From the NCBI RefSeq assembly GCF_014646155.1, contig NZ_BMMX01000016.1:57159-121158 (forward strand): 64,000 nt of DNA, read 5' to 3'. Below are positions 25,044 through 32,354 of the stretch, piece by piece. The translations under genes were made by a program, and so were the position numbers. The stretch is from Mangrovihabitans endophyticus (lineage in GTDB: Bacteria > Actinomycetota > Actinomycetes > Mycobacteriales > Micromonosporaceae). Every line of letters begins with the position of its first letter. Positions within the stretch are counted from its first letter, which is position 1. Below the pieces are notes generated by a model. It had not been told where the DNA came from. It saw only the letters and a list, made by a program, of their open reading frames with translations, and ran no database searches.

Positions 25044-25049
25044 TAATTT
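25044..25049 (+). promoter_or_regulatory. Leaderless -10 box of DUF222/HNH gene
   Basis: TAATTT ends 6 nt before the ATG at 25056, which has no Shine-Dalgarno sequence. The surrounding TACTAATTTG is the most AT-rich spot in the region. Confidence 0.6.
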
Positions 25050-25055
25050 GCTCTC

Positions 25056-26384
25056 ATGGATGAGCGATGGGATGTGGTCCAGGCAGCGGTCGCCGATTGT
25101 GCGACCGCGTCGACGTGGGCGATGACCGACGCCGAGGTCGTGGCGGCCCTGCTCGCGGCGCATCGCGCCCAGCAGGCGCTGCACGCCGCCGTGCTGCACC
25201 TGGTCCGGCAGGTCGACATCCGCGACATGCCCTCCACGGCGCACGCCACGTCGTTGGCGAGCTGGCTGCGTTGGCGGCTGCGGGTGAGCCCCACCCAGGC
25301 GCGCACCATGGTGATGCAAGCGCGCGCTCTCGACCACAGGCCCGGCCTCGACCACGCGCTGTGCACCGCCGAGGTCAACGCCGAGCAGCTCAGCGTCATC
25401 GCGCGATGCCTCGACGGGCTCGGCAAGGACGCCGACGTGCCGGCCGCGCTGGCCGACGAGGCCGAGTCCACCCTGGTCGACTGGGCACCGGATCTCGATC
25501 CGGTTCAGTTACGCCACGCCGGTGACCGCATCCTGGCACATCTCGCTCCGGAGATCGCCGAGCGGGCGGAGGAGGCCGCACTCGCACGGGCCGACAAACG
25601 CGCCGAGCGCGACCGCTACTTCACGTTGTCCCCGCTGGGAGACGGGCGCGTCCGCGTGCACGGCATCCTGGACGCCGAGGGCGCCGCCGTGGTCACCGCC
25701 GCGCTCGATCCGCTGTGCTCACCACAACAACGGCGCTCACCGCAACAACGGCGCTCACCACAACAACGGCGCTCGCCGAAGCGCTCTTCAAGCCTCGACG
25801 CTTCGATTGCCGACGCGCGCACTCCGGGACAGTGTCGCGCCGACGCGCTCGCCGAAATCTGCCGCCTCGCCCTGCGGACCACCGAGTTGCCCACCCACGG
25901 CGGCGACCGCCCCCAACTGGCCGTCACGGTGCCCTACGACCTGCTGCACCAGAAACTCGGCATCGGCACCCTGGACACCGGCGAGCGGATCGGCGCGGAC
26001 CACGTACGCCGCCTCGCCTGCGACGCCCGCATCCTGCCCACCGTGCTCGGCGGCCGTGGAGAGGTCCTCGACGTCGGCCGGGCGCGTCGGCTGGCCACCG
26101 GACCGATCCGCCGTGCGCTGGTGGCCCGCGACCACGGCTGCGCCTTCCCGGACTGCGACCGGCCGGCGCGCTGGTGCGACGCACATCACCGGGTGTCCTG
26201 GTTGGACGGTGGACCTACGGCACTCGACAACCTGGTGCTGCTCTGTGGCTACCACCATCGGCTCGTGCACCGTGAACCTTGGCACGTCGGACTCGGCCCC
26301 GACCGACATCCCGAGTTCACCCCGCCACCGCATCAGGGTCTCGGAGACCAACCCCTGCGCAACCGATACCACCCGCGCACATGA
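25056..26384 (+). CDS. DUF222/13E12-family HNH endonuclease-like protein
   Basis: A 442-residue protein with an N-terminal DUF222 (13E12-repeat) region and a C-terminal HNH nuclease domain at about 359-405: DHGCAFPDCDRPARWC, DAHHRVSW and LVLLCGYHH, with four Cys placed for a structural zinc. This family is multicopy in actinobacteria and its role is unsettled. Residues about 222-242 contain three SPQQRR repeats encoded by an 18-bp minisatellite, an insertion in the linker. Leaderless start. It ends a repeat-dense stretch, which fits a mobile or unstable locus. Confidence 0.88.
   Translation: MDERWDVVQAAVADCATASTWAMTDAEVVAALLAAHRAQQALHAAVLHLVRQVDIRDMPSTAHATSLASWLRWRLRVSPTQARTMVMQARALDHRPGLDHALCTAEVNAEQLSVIARCLDGLGKDADVPAALADEAESTLVDWAPDLDPVQLRHAGDRILAHLAPEIAERAEEAALARADKRAERDRYFTLSPLGDGRVRVHGILDAEGAAVVTAALDPLCSPQQRRSPQQRRSPQQRRSPKRSSSLDASIADARTPGQCRADALAEICRLALRTTELPTHGGDRPQLAVTVPYDLLHQKLGIGTLDTGERIGADHVRRLACDARILPTVLGGRGEVLDVGRARRLATGPIRRALVARDHGCAFPDCDRPARWCDAHHRVSWLDGGPTALDNLVLLCGYHHRLVHREPWHVGLGPDRHPEFTPPPHQGLGDQPLRNRYHPRT
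25719..25772 (+). repeat. 18-bp in-frame minisatellite in HNH gene
   Basis: Three units of TCACCACAACAACGGCGC (one base differs in unit 2) encode SPQQRR repeats. The period keeps the reading frame, so copy-number change would alter only the linker length. It is the third 18-bp array within 2.5 kb. Confidence 0.85.
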
Positions 26385-26504
26385 GCCGCGGGACTCACAC
26401 ACTCGGGCGCTCACACTGAGCTTCCCGCTTCGATGGAGCGGATTGGCCAGGCGCAAACACGGGCACGCGCTATACAGACACGCACACAACACGGCCCGCG
26501 CGCA

Positions 26505-27353
26505 TCAGTAGCTGTAGAAGCCCTTGCCCGTCTTGCGACCCAGTTCGCCTGCCGTCACCATGCGCTGCAACAGTTCCGGGGGGAAGAACTTGCGGTCACC
26601 CGTGTCCCGGTAGATGTTGCTCGCCGCGTGCAGCATGACGTCCAGACCGGTCAGGTCCACCGTCGCGAGTGGACCCATGACGTGCCCGAAGCCGAGCTTC
26701 ATCACGGTGTCCAGGTCCGCCGCCGAGACCACGCCCGACTCCACCAAGGCGATCGCTTCGACCAGGATCGCCGAGAAGAGCCGATTGGAGACGAACCCGG
26801 CCACGTCCCGTTTGACTTCGACGCAGGTCTTGCCAACCTCCTCGGCGTACCGGCGTGCAGCGGCCAGCGTGTCGTCCGACGTCTGGTGGCCGCGCACCAG
26901 CTCGACCAGCTTCATCATCGGCACGGGCGAGAAGAAGTGAATGCCAACCACGGATTCTGGCCGGTTGGTGACCGCGGCGATCTGGGTGATCGGAATGGCC
27001 GACGTGTTGGTGCCGAGCACCGCGCCGGCCTTGCAGATCTTGTCCAGCGTGCGGAAGACCTCGTGCTTGGCCTCGACGCGCTCGTAGATTGCCTCGACCA
27101 CGACGTCCGCCTCGGCGGCGGCTTCCATGTCCGTGGTCGGCGTGATGCGGGCCACCGTTGCCTCGGCGTCCGATTCGGTGATCTTGCCCTTGGCGGCGAA
27201 GCGCCCCAGGGACTCCCGGATGGCAGCCATCCCTCGGTACAGCGAGGCATCGTCCACGTCCCGCATGGTGACCTGCCAGCCGGCCTGCGCCGACACCTGA
27301 GCGATGCCCGACCCCATGAGTCCGGAGCCGATGACCGCGAGCCGACCCGCCAT
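26505..27353 (-). CDS. 3-hydroxybutyryl-CoA dehydrogenase
   Basis: A 282-residue NAD(P)-dependent 3-hydroxyacyl-CoA dehydrogenase, the length of the single-domain HBD/PaaH2 type. The Rossmann motif GSGLMGSGIAQ lies at 9-19; NTSAIPITQIA, the catalytic His in GIHFFSPVPMMKLVE and the conserved FVSNRL/GFGHVMGP C-terminal motifs are all present. The ATG at 27353 has GGAGGAGAGG at good spacing. It reduces acetoacetyl-CoA or oxidises 3-hydroxybutyryl-CoA; the thiolase 22 kb away could be its partner. An imperfect palindrome precedes it. Confidence 0.92.
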   Translation of the reverse strand: MAGRLAVIGSGLMGSGIAQVSAQAGWQVTMRDVDDASLYRGMAAIRESLGRFAAKGKITESDAEATVARITPTTDMEAAAEADVVVEAIYERVEAKHEVFRTLDKICKAGAVLGTNTSAIPITQIAAVTNRPESVVGIHFFSPVPMMKLVELVRGHQTSDDTLAAARRYAEEVGKTCVEVKRDVAGFVSNRLFSAILVEAIALVESGVVSAADLDTVMKLGFGHVMGPLATVDLTGLDVMLHAASNIYRDTGDRKFFPPELLQRMVTAGELGRKTGKGFYSY

Positions 27354-27436
27354 GTGTGCCTCTCCTCCGATGTCCGGGGGCCATCGATGTCCGATGCCAC
27401 CGACACGTACGCGTGACGGGCACAGCCTATCGACCG

Positions 27437-27448
27437 TACTGAACGGTA
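27437..27448. promoter_or_regulatory. TetR-like operator candidate TACTGAACGGTA
   Basis: A 12-bp inverted repeat with one mismatched pair, 84 bp before the dehydrogenase start. Reading toward the gene, TGACTT and TAGGCT flank it like -35 and -10 boxes, so a bound regulator would sit in the promoter. TetR-type regulators of acyl-CoA genes use short palindromes of this style; the identity is inference. Confidence 0.35.
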
Positions 27449-27541
27449 AGTCAGGCATCCGGCCGAAGTGTGCACCGACAGCGCTCACGCGATCGGGGCA
27501 ATTCTCGGAAAACGGCTGATCTTCGGTGTCAAACTGTGCCC

Positions 27542-28033
27542 ATGGCCACGATCGACGGGTGGTACCTGCTCGGACCGCTCATTGCCGTGGCGGTCGTGAG
27601 CCTGCTGGGCATGGTGTTCTGGCGGCTGGGTCTACGCTGGCACGGCCCGCGCGCAGGCATTGGCCGCCTGCCGCACGGAGACCCGCGGGCGGGCACGGGC
27701 CGGTCACCGGGCACTGGCCCGTGGGCGGGCGAGAGCACCACGGCGGCCGCATGGTCGCGATCGGGCAGACGGTGGTGGGAGCAGGATCCGTACGACGATC
27801 AGCAGTATCTCGACGGCCTGACCATTTTCTCCGAGCCGGAGGACTACGGCCTGCTCTGCCCGGCCGCGCTCGTCGACGAGTTCGCCACGGCCGGAACCAT
27901 CATCGAGTTGCTGGCCGATGCGGGGATCCGGGCGACGCATGCGGTCCGCCACGACGGGCAGGTGGTGGTCCTGGTGTTCGGCGAGCAGGTCGCGGAGGCG
28001 CGCCGCCTGGTCGGCGACTCACCGGCCCTCTGA
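27542..28033 (+). CDS. Small membrane-anchored hypothetical protein
   Basis: A 163-residue protein with one N-terminal hydrophobic segment (about 6-28), a Gly/Pro/Arg linker and a C-terminal domain of about 85 residues. That domain (LLCPAALVDEFATAGTIIELLADAGIRATHAV and VLVFGEQVAEARRLV) resembles the alpha/beta pattern of small signal-transducing putative domains (DUF2007-like). The ATG lies 6 nt after CAAACT, a possible leaderless -10. Function unknown. Confidence 0.6.
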   Translation: MATIDGWYLLGPLIAVAVVSLLGMVFWRLGLRWHGPRAGIGRLPHGDPRAGTGRSPGTGPWAGESTTAAAWSRSGRRWWEQDPYDDQQYLDGLTIFSEPEDYGLLCPAALVDEFATAGTIIELLADAGIRATHAVRHDGQVVVLVFGEQVAEARRLVGDSPAL

Positions 28034-28038
28034 GAACC

Positions 28039-28105
28039 CGCACCCGCACCCGCAGAGCGCCACCCGCACCCCGCACCCCGCACCCGACAAGCACACCAGC
28101 ACCCG
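28039..28105. repeat. CCCGCAC-type heptamer-rich spacer
   Basis: Degenerate CCCGCA(C) units fill the gap between the convergent membrane-protein gene and murA. No hairpin terminator is visible. Confidence 0.6.
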
Positions 28106-28113
28106 CCGACCCG

Positions 28114-29400
28114 TCAGAAGTCGAACGTCGGCTCCGGCACGTCCGCGCGTTCCACCTCGACGCCCAGCTTCGCCAGGTCCGCCACGAAGTCCGGGTAGCC
28201 GCGGTCGATGTGGTGCACCTCGCCCACCTCCGTGACGCCATCCGCGCAGAGACCCGCGATGACCAGGCCCGCGCCCGCACGGATGTCGGTGGCGCGGACC
28301 GGCGCGCCGGACAGGCGTTCGCGGCCGCGAACCACCGCGTGGTGGCCGTCGGTGCGGATGTCCGCGCCGAGGCGGGCCATCTCGTTCACGAACATGAATC
28401 GCCCGTCGAAGATGTTCTCGGTGATCAGGGAAGATCCGTTCGCCACGGCGCCCAGACCGATGGCCATCGGGAGCAGGTCGGTGGCGAAGCCCGGATACGG
28501 CAGCGTCACGATGTCGACGGCCCGCGGGCGGTTCTCCATGCGTACGCGGAAAAGGTCGTCGCCGGGCTCGACCACCGCGCCCGCCGCGACGAGCTTGTCC
28601 AGCGCGATGTCGAGGTATTGCGGACGCACGCCGTGCACGGTGACGTCACCGCGGGTCATGGCCGCCCCGAAGGCCCACGTGCCGCCCACGATGCGATCGC
28701 CGACCGTGTCGTGCCGCACCGGGTTCAGGGTGTCGACGCCCTCGATCTCCAGGGTCGAGGTGCCGGCCCCGTCGATGCGGGCGCCCATCGCGGTGAGCAT
28801 CTCGCAGATGTCCACGATCTCCGGCTCGCGCGCGGCGTTGTCGATCTCGGTGGTGCCCTTGGCGAGCACCGCGGCCATGAGCAGGTTCTCGGTCGCCCCG
28901 ACGCTGGGGAAGTCCAGCCAGATCTTGGAGCCGCGCAGGCCGGCGGGCGCGGAGGCGATGACGAAACCGTGCTCTCCGGAGATGTCCGCGCCCATCCGCG
29001 CCAGGCCGGAGACGTGCATGTCGAGACCCCGCGAGCCGATCATGTCCCCGCCGGGCAGCGCGACACGCACGTACCCGCGGCGGGCGAGCAGCGGCCCGAG
29101 CACGCAGATCGAGGCACGCAACCGGCGCACCAGGTCGTAGTCGGCCTCGCTGCCGGGCTCGGCGGGCACCTCGATGGCGGCCTCGGTGCCGTCCAGCGTC
29201 ACGTCGCAGCCGAGGCGGCGCAGCACCTCCGCCATGATCGCGATGTCGGTGATCCGCGGAACGTTCCGCACCACGCTGCGCCCCTCGGCGAGCAGCGCCA
29301 CCGCCATCAGTTTGAGCGCCGAGTTCTTGGCGCCGCCGACGTGCACATCACCGGCGAGCCGAGCGCCGCCTTTGACTCGGATTACATCCACGCGGGCCAT
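28114..29400 (-). CDS. murA: UDP-GlcNAc 1-carboxyvinyltransferase MurA (Cys-to-Asp)
   Basis: A 428-residue MurA, which transfers enolpyruvate from PEP to UDP-GlcNAc in the first committed step of peptidoglycan synthesis. The substrate-binding GGAKNSALK is at the N-terminus. At the active-site loop the sequence is LPGGDMIGSRGLD, with D119 where E. coli has catalytic Cys115. The same change in mycobacteria gives natural fosfomycin resistance because the drug alkylates that Cys. It is divergent from the cobalamin adenosyltransferase gene with 42 bp between starts. Confidence 0.95.
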   Translation of the reverse strand: MARVDVIRVKGGARLAGDVHVGGAKNSALKLMAVALLAEGRSVVRNVPRITDIAIMAEVLRRLGCDVTLDGTEAAIEVPAEPGSEADYDLVRRLRASICVLGPLLARRGYVRVALPGGDMIGSRGLDMHVSGLARMGADISGEHGFVIASAPAGLRGSKIWLDFPSVGATENLLMAAVLAKGTTEIDNAAREPEIVDICEMLTAMGARIDGAGTSTLEIEGVDTLNPVRHDTVGDRIVGGTWAFGAAMTRGDVTVHGVRPQYLDIALDKLVAAGAVVEPGDDLFRVRMENRPRAVDIVTLPYPGFATDLLPMAIGLGAVANGSSLITENIFDGRFMFVNEMARLGADIRTDGHHAVVRGRERLSGAPVRATDIRAGAGLVIAGLCADGVTEVGEVHHIDRGYPDFVADLAKLGVEVERADVPEPTFDF

Positions 29401-29429
29401 GGTAGGAGGACGAACCGAGCACCCTTTCG

Positions 29430-29435
29430 TAGGGT
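29430..29435 (+). promoter_or_regulatory. Leaderless -10 of cobalamin adenosyltransferase gene
   Basis: TAGGGT lies 7 nt before the ATG at 29443 and no Shine-Dalgarno sequence is present. The 42-bp gap also has to house the murA promoter on the other strand. Confidence 0.45.
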
Positions 29436-29442
29436 GGGTCCC

Positions 29443-30015
29443 ATGGCCGTGCATCTCACCCGCATCTACACCCGCGCCGGCGACGGCGGGCAGACCCGAC
29501 TCGGCAACAACGAGGCGGTCCGGAAGACCGATCCGCGCATCTCCGCGTACGCGGACGTGGACGAATGCAACGCGCATCTGGGTGTCGCGCTCGCGCTCGG
29601 CGAGTTGTCCCCGGACGTCGCGGCGATCGTGCGGACCGTGCAGAACGACCTGTTCGACGTGGGCGCGGACCTGTGCAATCCGGTGGGCGACGATCCGCCG
29701 TACCCGCCGCTGCGGATCACCCCGGAGTACGTGACCCGGCTGGAGGGCTGGTGCGACGAGTACAACGAGCGGCTGGCGGCGCTGAACTCGTTCGTGCTGC
29801 CGGGCGGCACGCCGGGCGCGGCCCTGCTGCATGTGGCGCGCACCGTGGCCCGGCGCGCGGAACGTGCGGCGTGGGCGTTGCAGGAGACCGAGCCGGGCCG
29901 CACGGGCGAACTGCCGGCTAAATATCTGAACCGGCTCTCCGACCTGCTGTTCATTCTGGCTCGTACGGCGAACCCGCAGGGCGACGTGACATGGGTACCC
30001 GGCGGCGCGCGCTGA
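29443..30015 (+). CDS. Cob(I)yrinic acid a,c-diamide adenosyltransferase (PduO type)
   Basis: A 190-residue PduO-type ATP:cob(I)alamin adenosyltransferase that makes the adenosylcobalamin needed by methylmalonyl-CoA mutase. IYTRAGDGGQTRLGN is the N-terminal ATP-binding motif, with DECNAHLGVAL, RTVARRAERAAWAL and YLNRLSDLLFILAR following as in the family. It supports the meaB and mce genes at the left end of the window metabolically. Probably leaderless. Confidence 0.93.
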   Translation: MAVHLTRIYTRAGDGGQTRLGNNEAVRKTDPRISAYADVDECNAHLGVALALGELSPDVAAIVRTVQNDLFDVGADLCNPVGDDPPYPPLRITPEYVTRLEGWCDEYNERLAALNSFVLPGGTPGAALLHVARTVARRAERAAWALQETEPGRTGELPAKYLNRLSDLLFILARTANPQGDVTWVPGGAR

Positions 30016-30058
30016 GCCTCGACTCCGCTGAGCCTCGACTCCGCTGAGCCTCAACTCC
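30011..30058. repeat. 16-bp tandem repeat, 3 copies
   Basis: Three units of GCTGAGCCTCGACTCC (one change in the third) start at the stop codon of the adenosyltransferase gene. Each unit contains an in-frame-independent TGA. Function unknown. Confidence 0.8.
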
Positions 30059-30087
30059 CGAGTGCGCGGCAAGCTCCCGAGCCGCGG

Positions 30088-30564
30088 CTAGGGGGTGGAA
30101 CTGCTGGCGGCCGGTCCGCCGGGTGAGCGGCGGCGTGCGGTGCGCCCCGGCTCGGCCGGCGGGCCCGCCTCCAGCCAGGAGCTGAAGCCGGTCACGGTCG
30201 ACTCGGCCATGGCGATCTCGACCTGGCCGGCGCCGCCCCGGCAGGAGAGCACCACCCAGTGGCCGGGCATGGTCAGGCGCTCCGGCCCCCCGGGCAGGCG
30301 ACGTCCCGCCACGAACAGGTCGCGGCGGTCGAGCACCCGTTTCGGGCGGAAGGCGAAGCTGAACATGCGGTGGAACCGCAACTCGTCGCCCACGAACTGA
30401 CCGATGCCGGTGGACCATCCCCGGCCCGGGATCACCGAGGTGACCCGGACCTGGAGGCGGATGGTGCCGCCACCGAGCATCAGCAGGCGGCGCCGGATGA
30501 AGACGGCGAGTAGGACGACGAACAGCGCGAGGACGCAGATTCCGAAGATCTCCAGAATCCGCAT
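30088..30564 (-). CDS. DUF2550 membrane protein
   Basis: A 158-residue protein with one N-terminal hydrophobic segment (about 5-24) followed by RRRLLM and a soluble PH-like domain with GGGTIRLQVRV and GRGWSTGIGQF. This is DUF2550, which in actinobacteria stands directly after atpC. Here it begins 7 bp after the atpC stop and is the last gene of the ATP synthase block. The C-terminus is Pro/Ser/Gly-rich. Function unknown. Confidence 0.85.
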   Translation of the reverse strand: MRILEIFGICVLALFVVLLAVFIRRRLLMLGGGTIRLQVRVTSVIPGRGWSTGIGQFVGDELRFHRMFSFAFRPKRVLDRRDLFVAGRRLPGGPERLTMPGHWVVLSCRGGAGQVEIAMAESTVTGFSSWLEAGPPAEPGRTARRRSPGGPAASSSTP

Positions 30565-30571
30565 CGCGGTG

Positions 30572-30853
30572 TCAGCGTGATTCGGGGGTGCCGGGTGTCG
30601 CGCTCTCCGCGAGGACCGTCACGCCGTCGGCGTCGATGGAGAGGAAGCCGCCGCTCACGTCGTACGTCAACTGCTCACCACCGGTGAGCTTGACCCGCAC
30701 CTGGGAGGGCTCCTTCAGAAGGCCGAGGAGTGGGGCATGGCCGGGCAGCACGCCGATCTCGCCCTCGGTGGTGCGGGCGACAACCATTTCCGCGTCGCCT
30801 GACCAAATCTTCTCCTCGACGGCGACGACTCGGACCTGCAACTGGTTGGCCAC
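30572..30853 (-). CDS. atpC: F1Fo ATP synthase epsilon subunit
   Basis: A 93-residue short epsilon subunit of F1, consisting of the N-terminal beta-sandwich (VRVVAVEEKIWSGDA, GEIGVLPGHAPLLGLL) with a C-terminal tail too short for the usual two-helix arm. This is common in mycobacteria and relatives. The GTG start has GAGGAGAC upstream. Unusually it is not next to atpD: an LCP gene and two hairpins lie between, so it needs its own promoter or read-through. It is co-transcribed with DUF2550. Confidence 0.93.
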   Translation of the reverse strand: MANQLQVRVVAVEEKIWSGDAEMVVARTTEGEIGVLPGHAPLLGLLKEPSQVRVKLTGGEQLTYDVSGGFLSIDADGVTVLAESATPGTPESR

Positions 30854-30888
30854 GCTGTCTCCTCTATGCAGGGGTCTGTTTGCTCCGG

Positions 30889-30894
30889 AGTCTA
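30889..30894 (-). promoter_or_regulatory. Weak -10 candidate for atpC
   Basis: TAGACT on the minus strand, 35 bp before the atpC start. No convincing -35 is at the right spacing. Offered because atpC appears separated from the main atp operon. Confidence 0.25.
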
Positions 30895-30943
30895 GACGCA
30901 GGACAGATCCCCGGTGGTGCCGGGTGGTGTTCGCCACCAGAAG

Positions 30944-30963
30944 TGGCACGCGGTCACGTGCCA
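30944..30963. promoter_or_regulatory. Inverted repeat TGGCACG-N6-CGTGCCA
   Basis: A perfect 7-bp inverted repeat with a 6-nt spacer in the 181-bp gap between the LCP gene and atpC. It could be an operator for an atpC promoter or part of the LCP 3' hairpin cluster. Confidence 0.4.
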
Positions 30964-30991
30964 AACCGGACGCCCCGACACGACGCGTCCG

Positions 30992-31009
30992 GCGGCGAGA
31001 CCTCGCCGC
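30992..31009 (-). terminator. Hairpin after LCP gene
   Basis: GCGGCGAG and CTCGCCGC pair around a 2-nt centre, 25 bp past the LCP stop. The tight loop makes the hairpin imperfect as an intrinsic terminator, but the position is right. Confidence 0.45.
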
Positions 31010-31034
31010 GGCACCGCCGGCGTTCCGGCCCGCC

Positions 31035-32171
31035 CTATGCCGAGGTATTGATGTAATTCGGGTTCCGCAACACGAAGTCGGCCACCTGGTCGTTCACCAC
31101 CGAGGCGAAGAAGTCCTCGGCGCCCGGCTCCAACCGCTCGCCGCGGTAGTCGTTGCCCACGAACACGCTGTCGCCCGGCAGCTTGATCAGCGTCATGTTC
31201 TGGGACCGGATGTTCTTCAGGGCCAGCCCCCAGTCCACCACCGAATGCCCGCCGCCGTCGAAGATCAGCGACTCGCCCGCCGCCTTGAGCACCTTGTCCA
31301 GCTTGATCGGGTTGGTCACCACGTCCTTGCTCAGCGCCTGCGCCGCCATCGCCTTGATGAACTGCTGCTGGTGACGTTGCCGGTCGTAGTCGCTCTTCGG
31401 CAGGCCGTACCGCTGACGCACGTAGTCCAGCGCCTCCCAGCCCTCCAGATGGTAGGTGCCCTTGTGGTATTCCTTCTGCGGCCCGTAATAGGGGTGCGCG
31501 CACTGGTTGTTGGCGCACCGGGCGAGCCGCGGCCGGGGCTTGCCGTTGGGCTGCAGATGCTCGGACTTGACCTCCTGGTCGACGGTCATGGTGACCCCGC
31601 CCATGGCGTCCACGATCTTCTTGAACCCGCCGAAGTTGATGATCGCGCCGGCGTCGAACTCCTTGATGCCGGTCAGCTTCGACACCGTCTTGGCCAGCAG
31701 TGCGAAGCCCTGCGCCACGTCGTGCTTGCCGTCACCGACCGAGCTGCCGTACGACATGGCGGCGTTGATCTTCGCCGAGCCGCCGAGGAAACCGGTCTTC
31801 TCGAACGGTGGAATCTCCACGATGAGGTCGCGCGGGATGGAGAAGACGTACGCCTCGTCCCCGTTCTCCGGCACGTGCACCACGATGATGGAGTCGGACA
31901 GTGGCGCCTGCTGATCCGTGCGCGGGTCGATGCCGACCAGCAGGATGTTCAGCGGACCCTTGATGTCGCTCGTGGGCTGCTTGGTGGCACCCTCCGCGGC
32001 ATCGCCGAACAGGTCTTTGGTCTGCACCGAACCGGCGTACCGAGCGACGAGCACCTGACTGCTGATCAGCACACCACCGCTGACCACCATGAGGACGCAG
32101 CCGAGGATGGCGCACAACCGCGCCCACAGCGGTGCCCGGCGCCGGGCCCGTGTCTTATCGCTTTTCGCCAC
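31035..32171 (-). CDS. LytR-CpsA-Psr (LCP) family glycopolymer ligase
   Basis: A 378-residue membrane-anchored LCP protein. After a basic N-terminus there is one transmembrane helix (about 17-40) and an extracellular LCP domain with NILLVGIDPRTD, SDSIIVVHV, SIPRDLIVEIP and KINAAMSYG, the phosphate-binding Arg/Asp set. Such enzymes transfer undecaprenyl-linked glycopolymers (teichoic acid, arabinogalactan) to peptidoglycan. GTG 32171 is chosen after GGGGATC. It sits between atpD and atpC with hairpins on both sides, an unexpected place. Confidence 0.9.
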   Translation of the reverse strand: MAKSDKTRARRRAPLWARLCAILGCVLMVVSGGVLISSQVLVARYAGSVQTKDLFGDAAEGATKQPTSDIKGPLNILLVGIDPRTDQQAPLSDSIIVVHVPENGDEAYVFSIPRDLIVEIPPFEKTGFLGGSAKINAAMSYGSSVGDGKHDVAQGFALLAKTVSKLTGIKEFDAGAIINFGGFKKIVDAMGGVTMTVDQEVKSEHLQPNGKPRPRLARCANNQCAHPYYGPQKEYHKGTYHLEGWEALDYVRQRYGLPKSDYDRQRHQQQFIKAMAAQALSKDVVTNPIKLDKVLKAAGESLIFDGGGHSVVDWGLALKNIRSQNMTLIKLPGDSVFVGNDYRGERLEPGAEDFFASVVNDQVADFVLRNPNYINTSA

Positions 32172-32303
32172 TCGATCCCCAAACGATGCAGGCCCGTACC
32201 CGCGCGGGCTCGGACAGCGTAACCGACCGACGGAAATGGCCTTCACGTACGACTTCCCGGCACGCCGCATGGCCAAACAGCTCGTGACCTGCGGAGGAAA
32301 CGC

Positions 32304-32338
32304 GTGAGCCGCGCCGACATACGGTCGACGCGGCTCAC
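32304..32338 (-). terminator. Hairpin after atpD
   Basis: GTGAGCCGCG (32304-32313) pairs perfectly with CGCGGCTCAC (32329-32338); the 15-nt spacer contains a further CGAC/GTCG pairing. It begins 17 bp after the atpD stop and is the likely end of the main atp transcript. Confidence 0.65.
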
Positions 32339-32354
32339 GGGATGCTGAGGATTC

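Noticed and set aside
24716..25355. Gly/Pro/Arg frames across the GC-rich array upstream of the HNH gene
   Set aside because: All six frames are open because the array lacks AT-rich stops; composition is not coding evidence.
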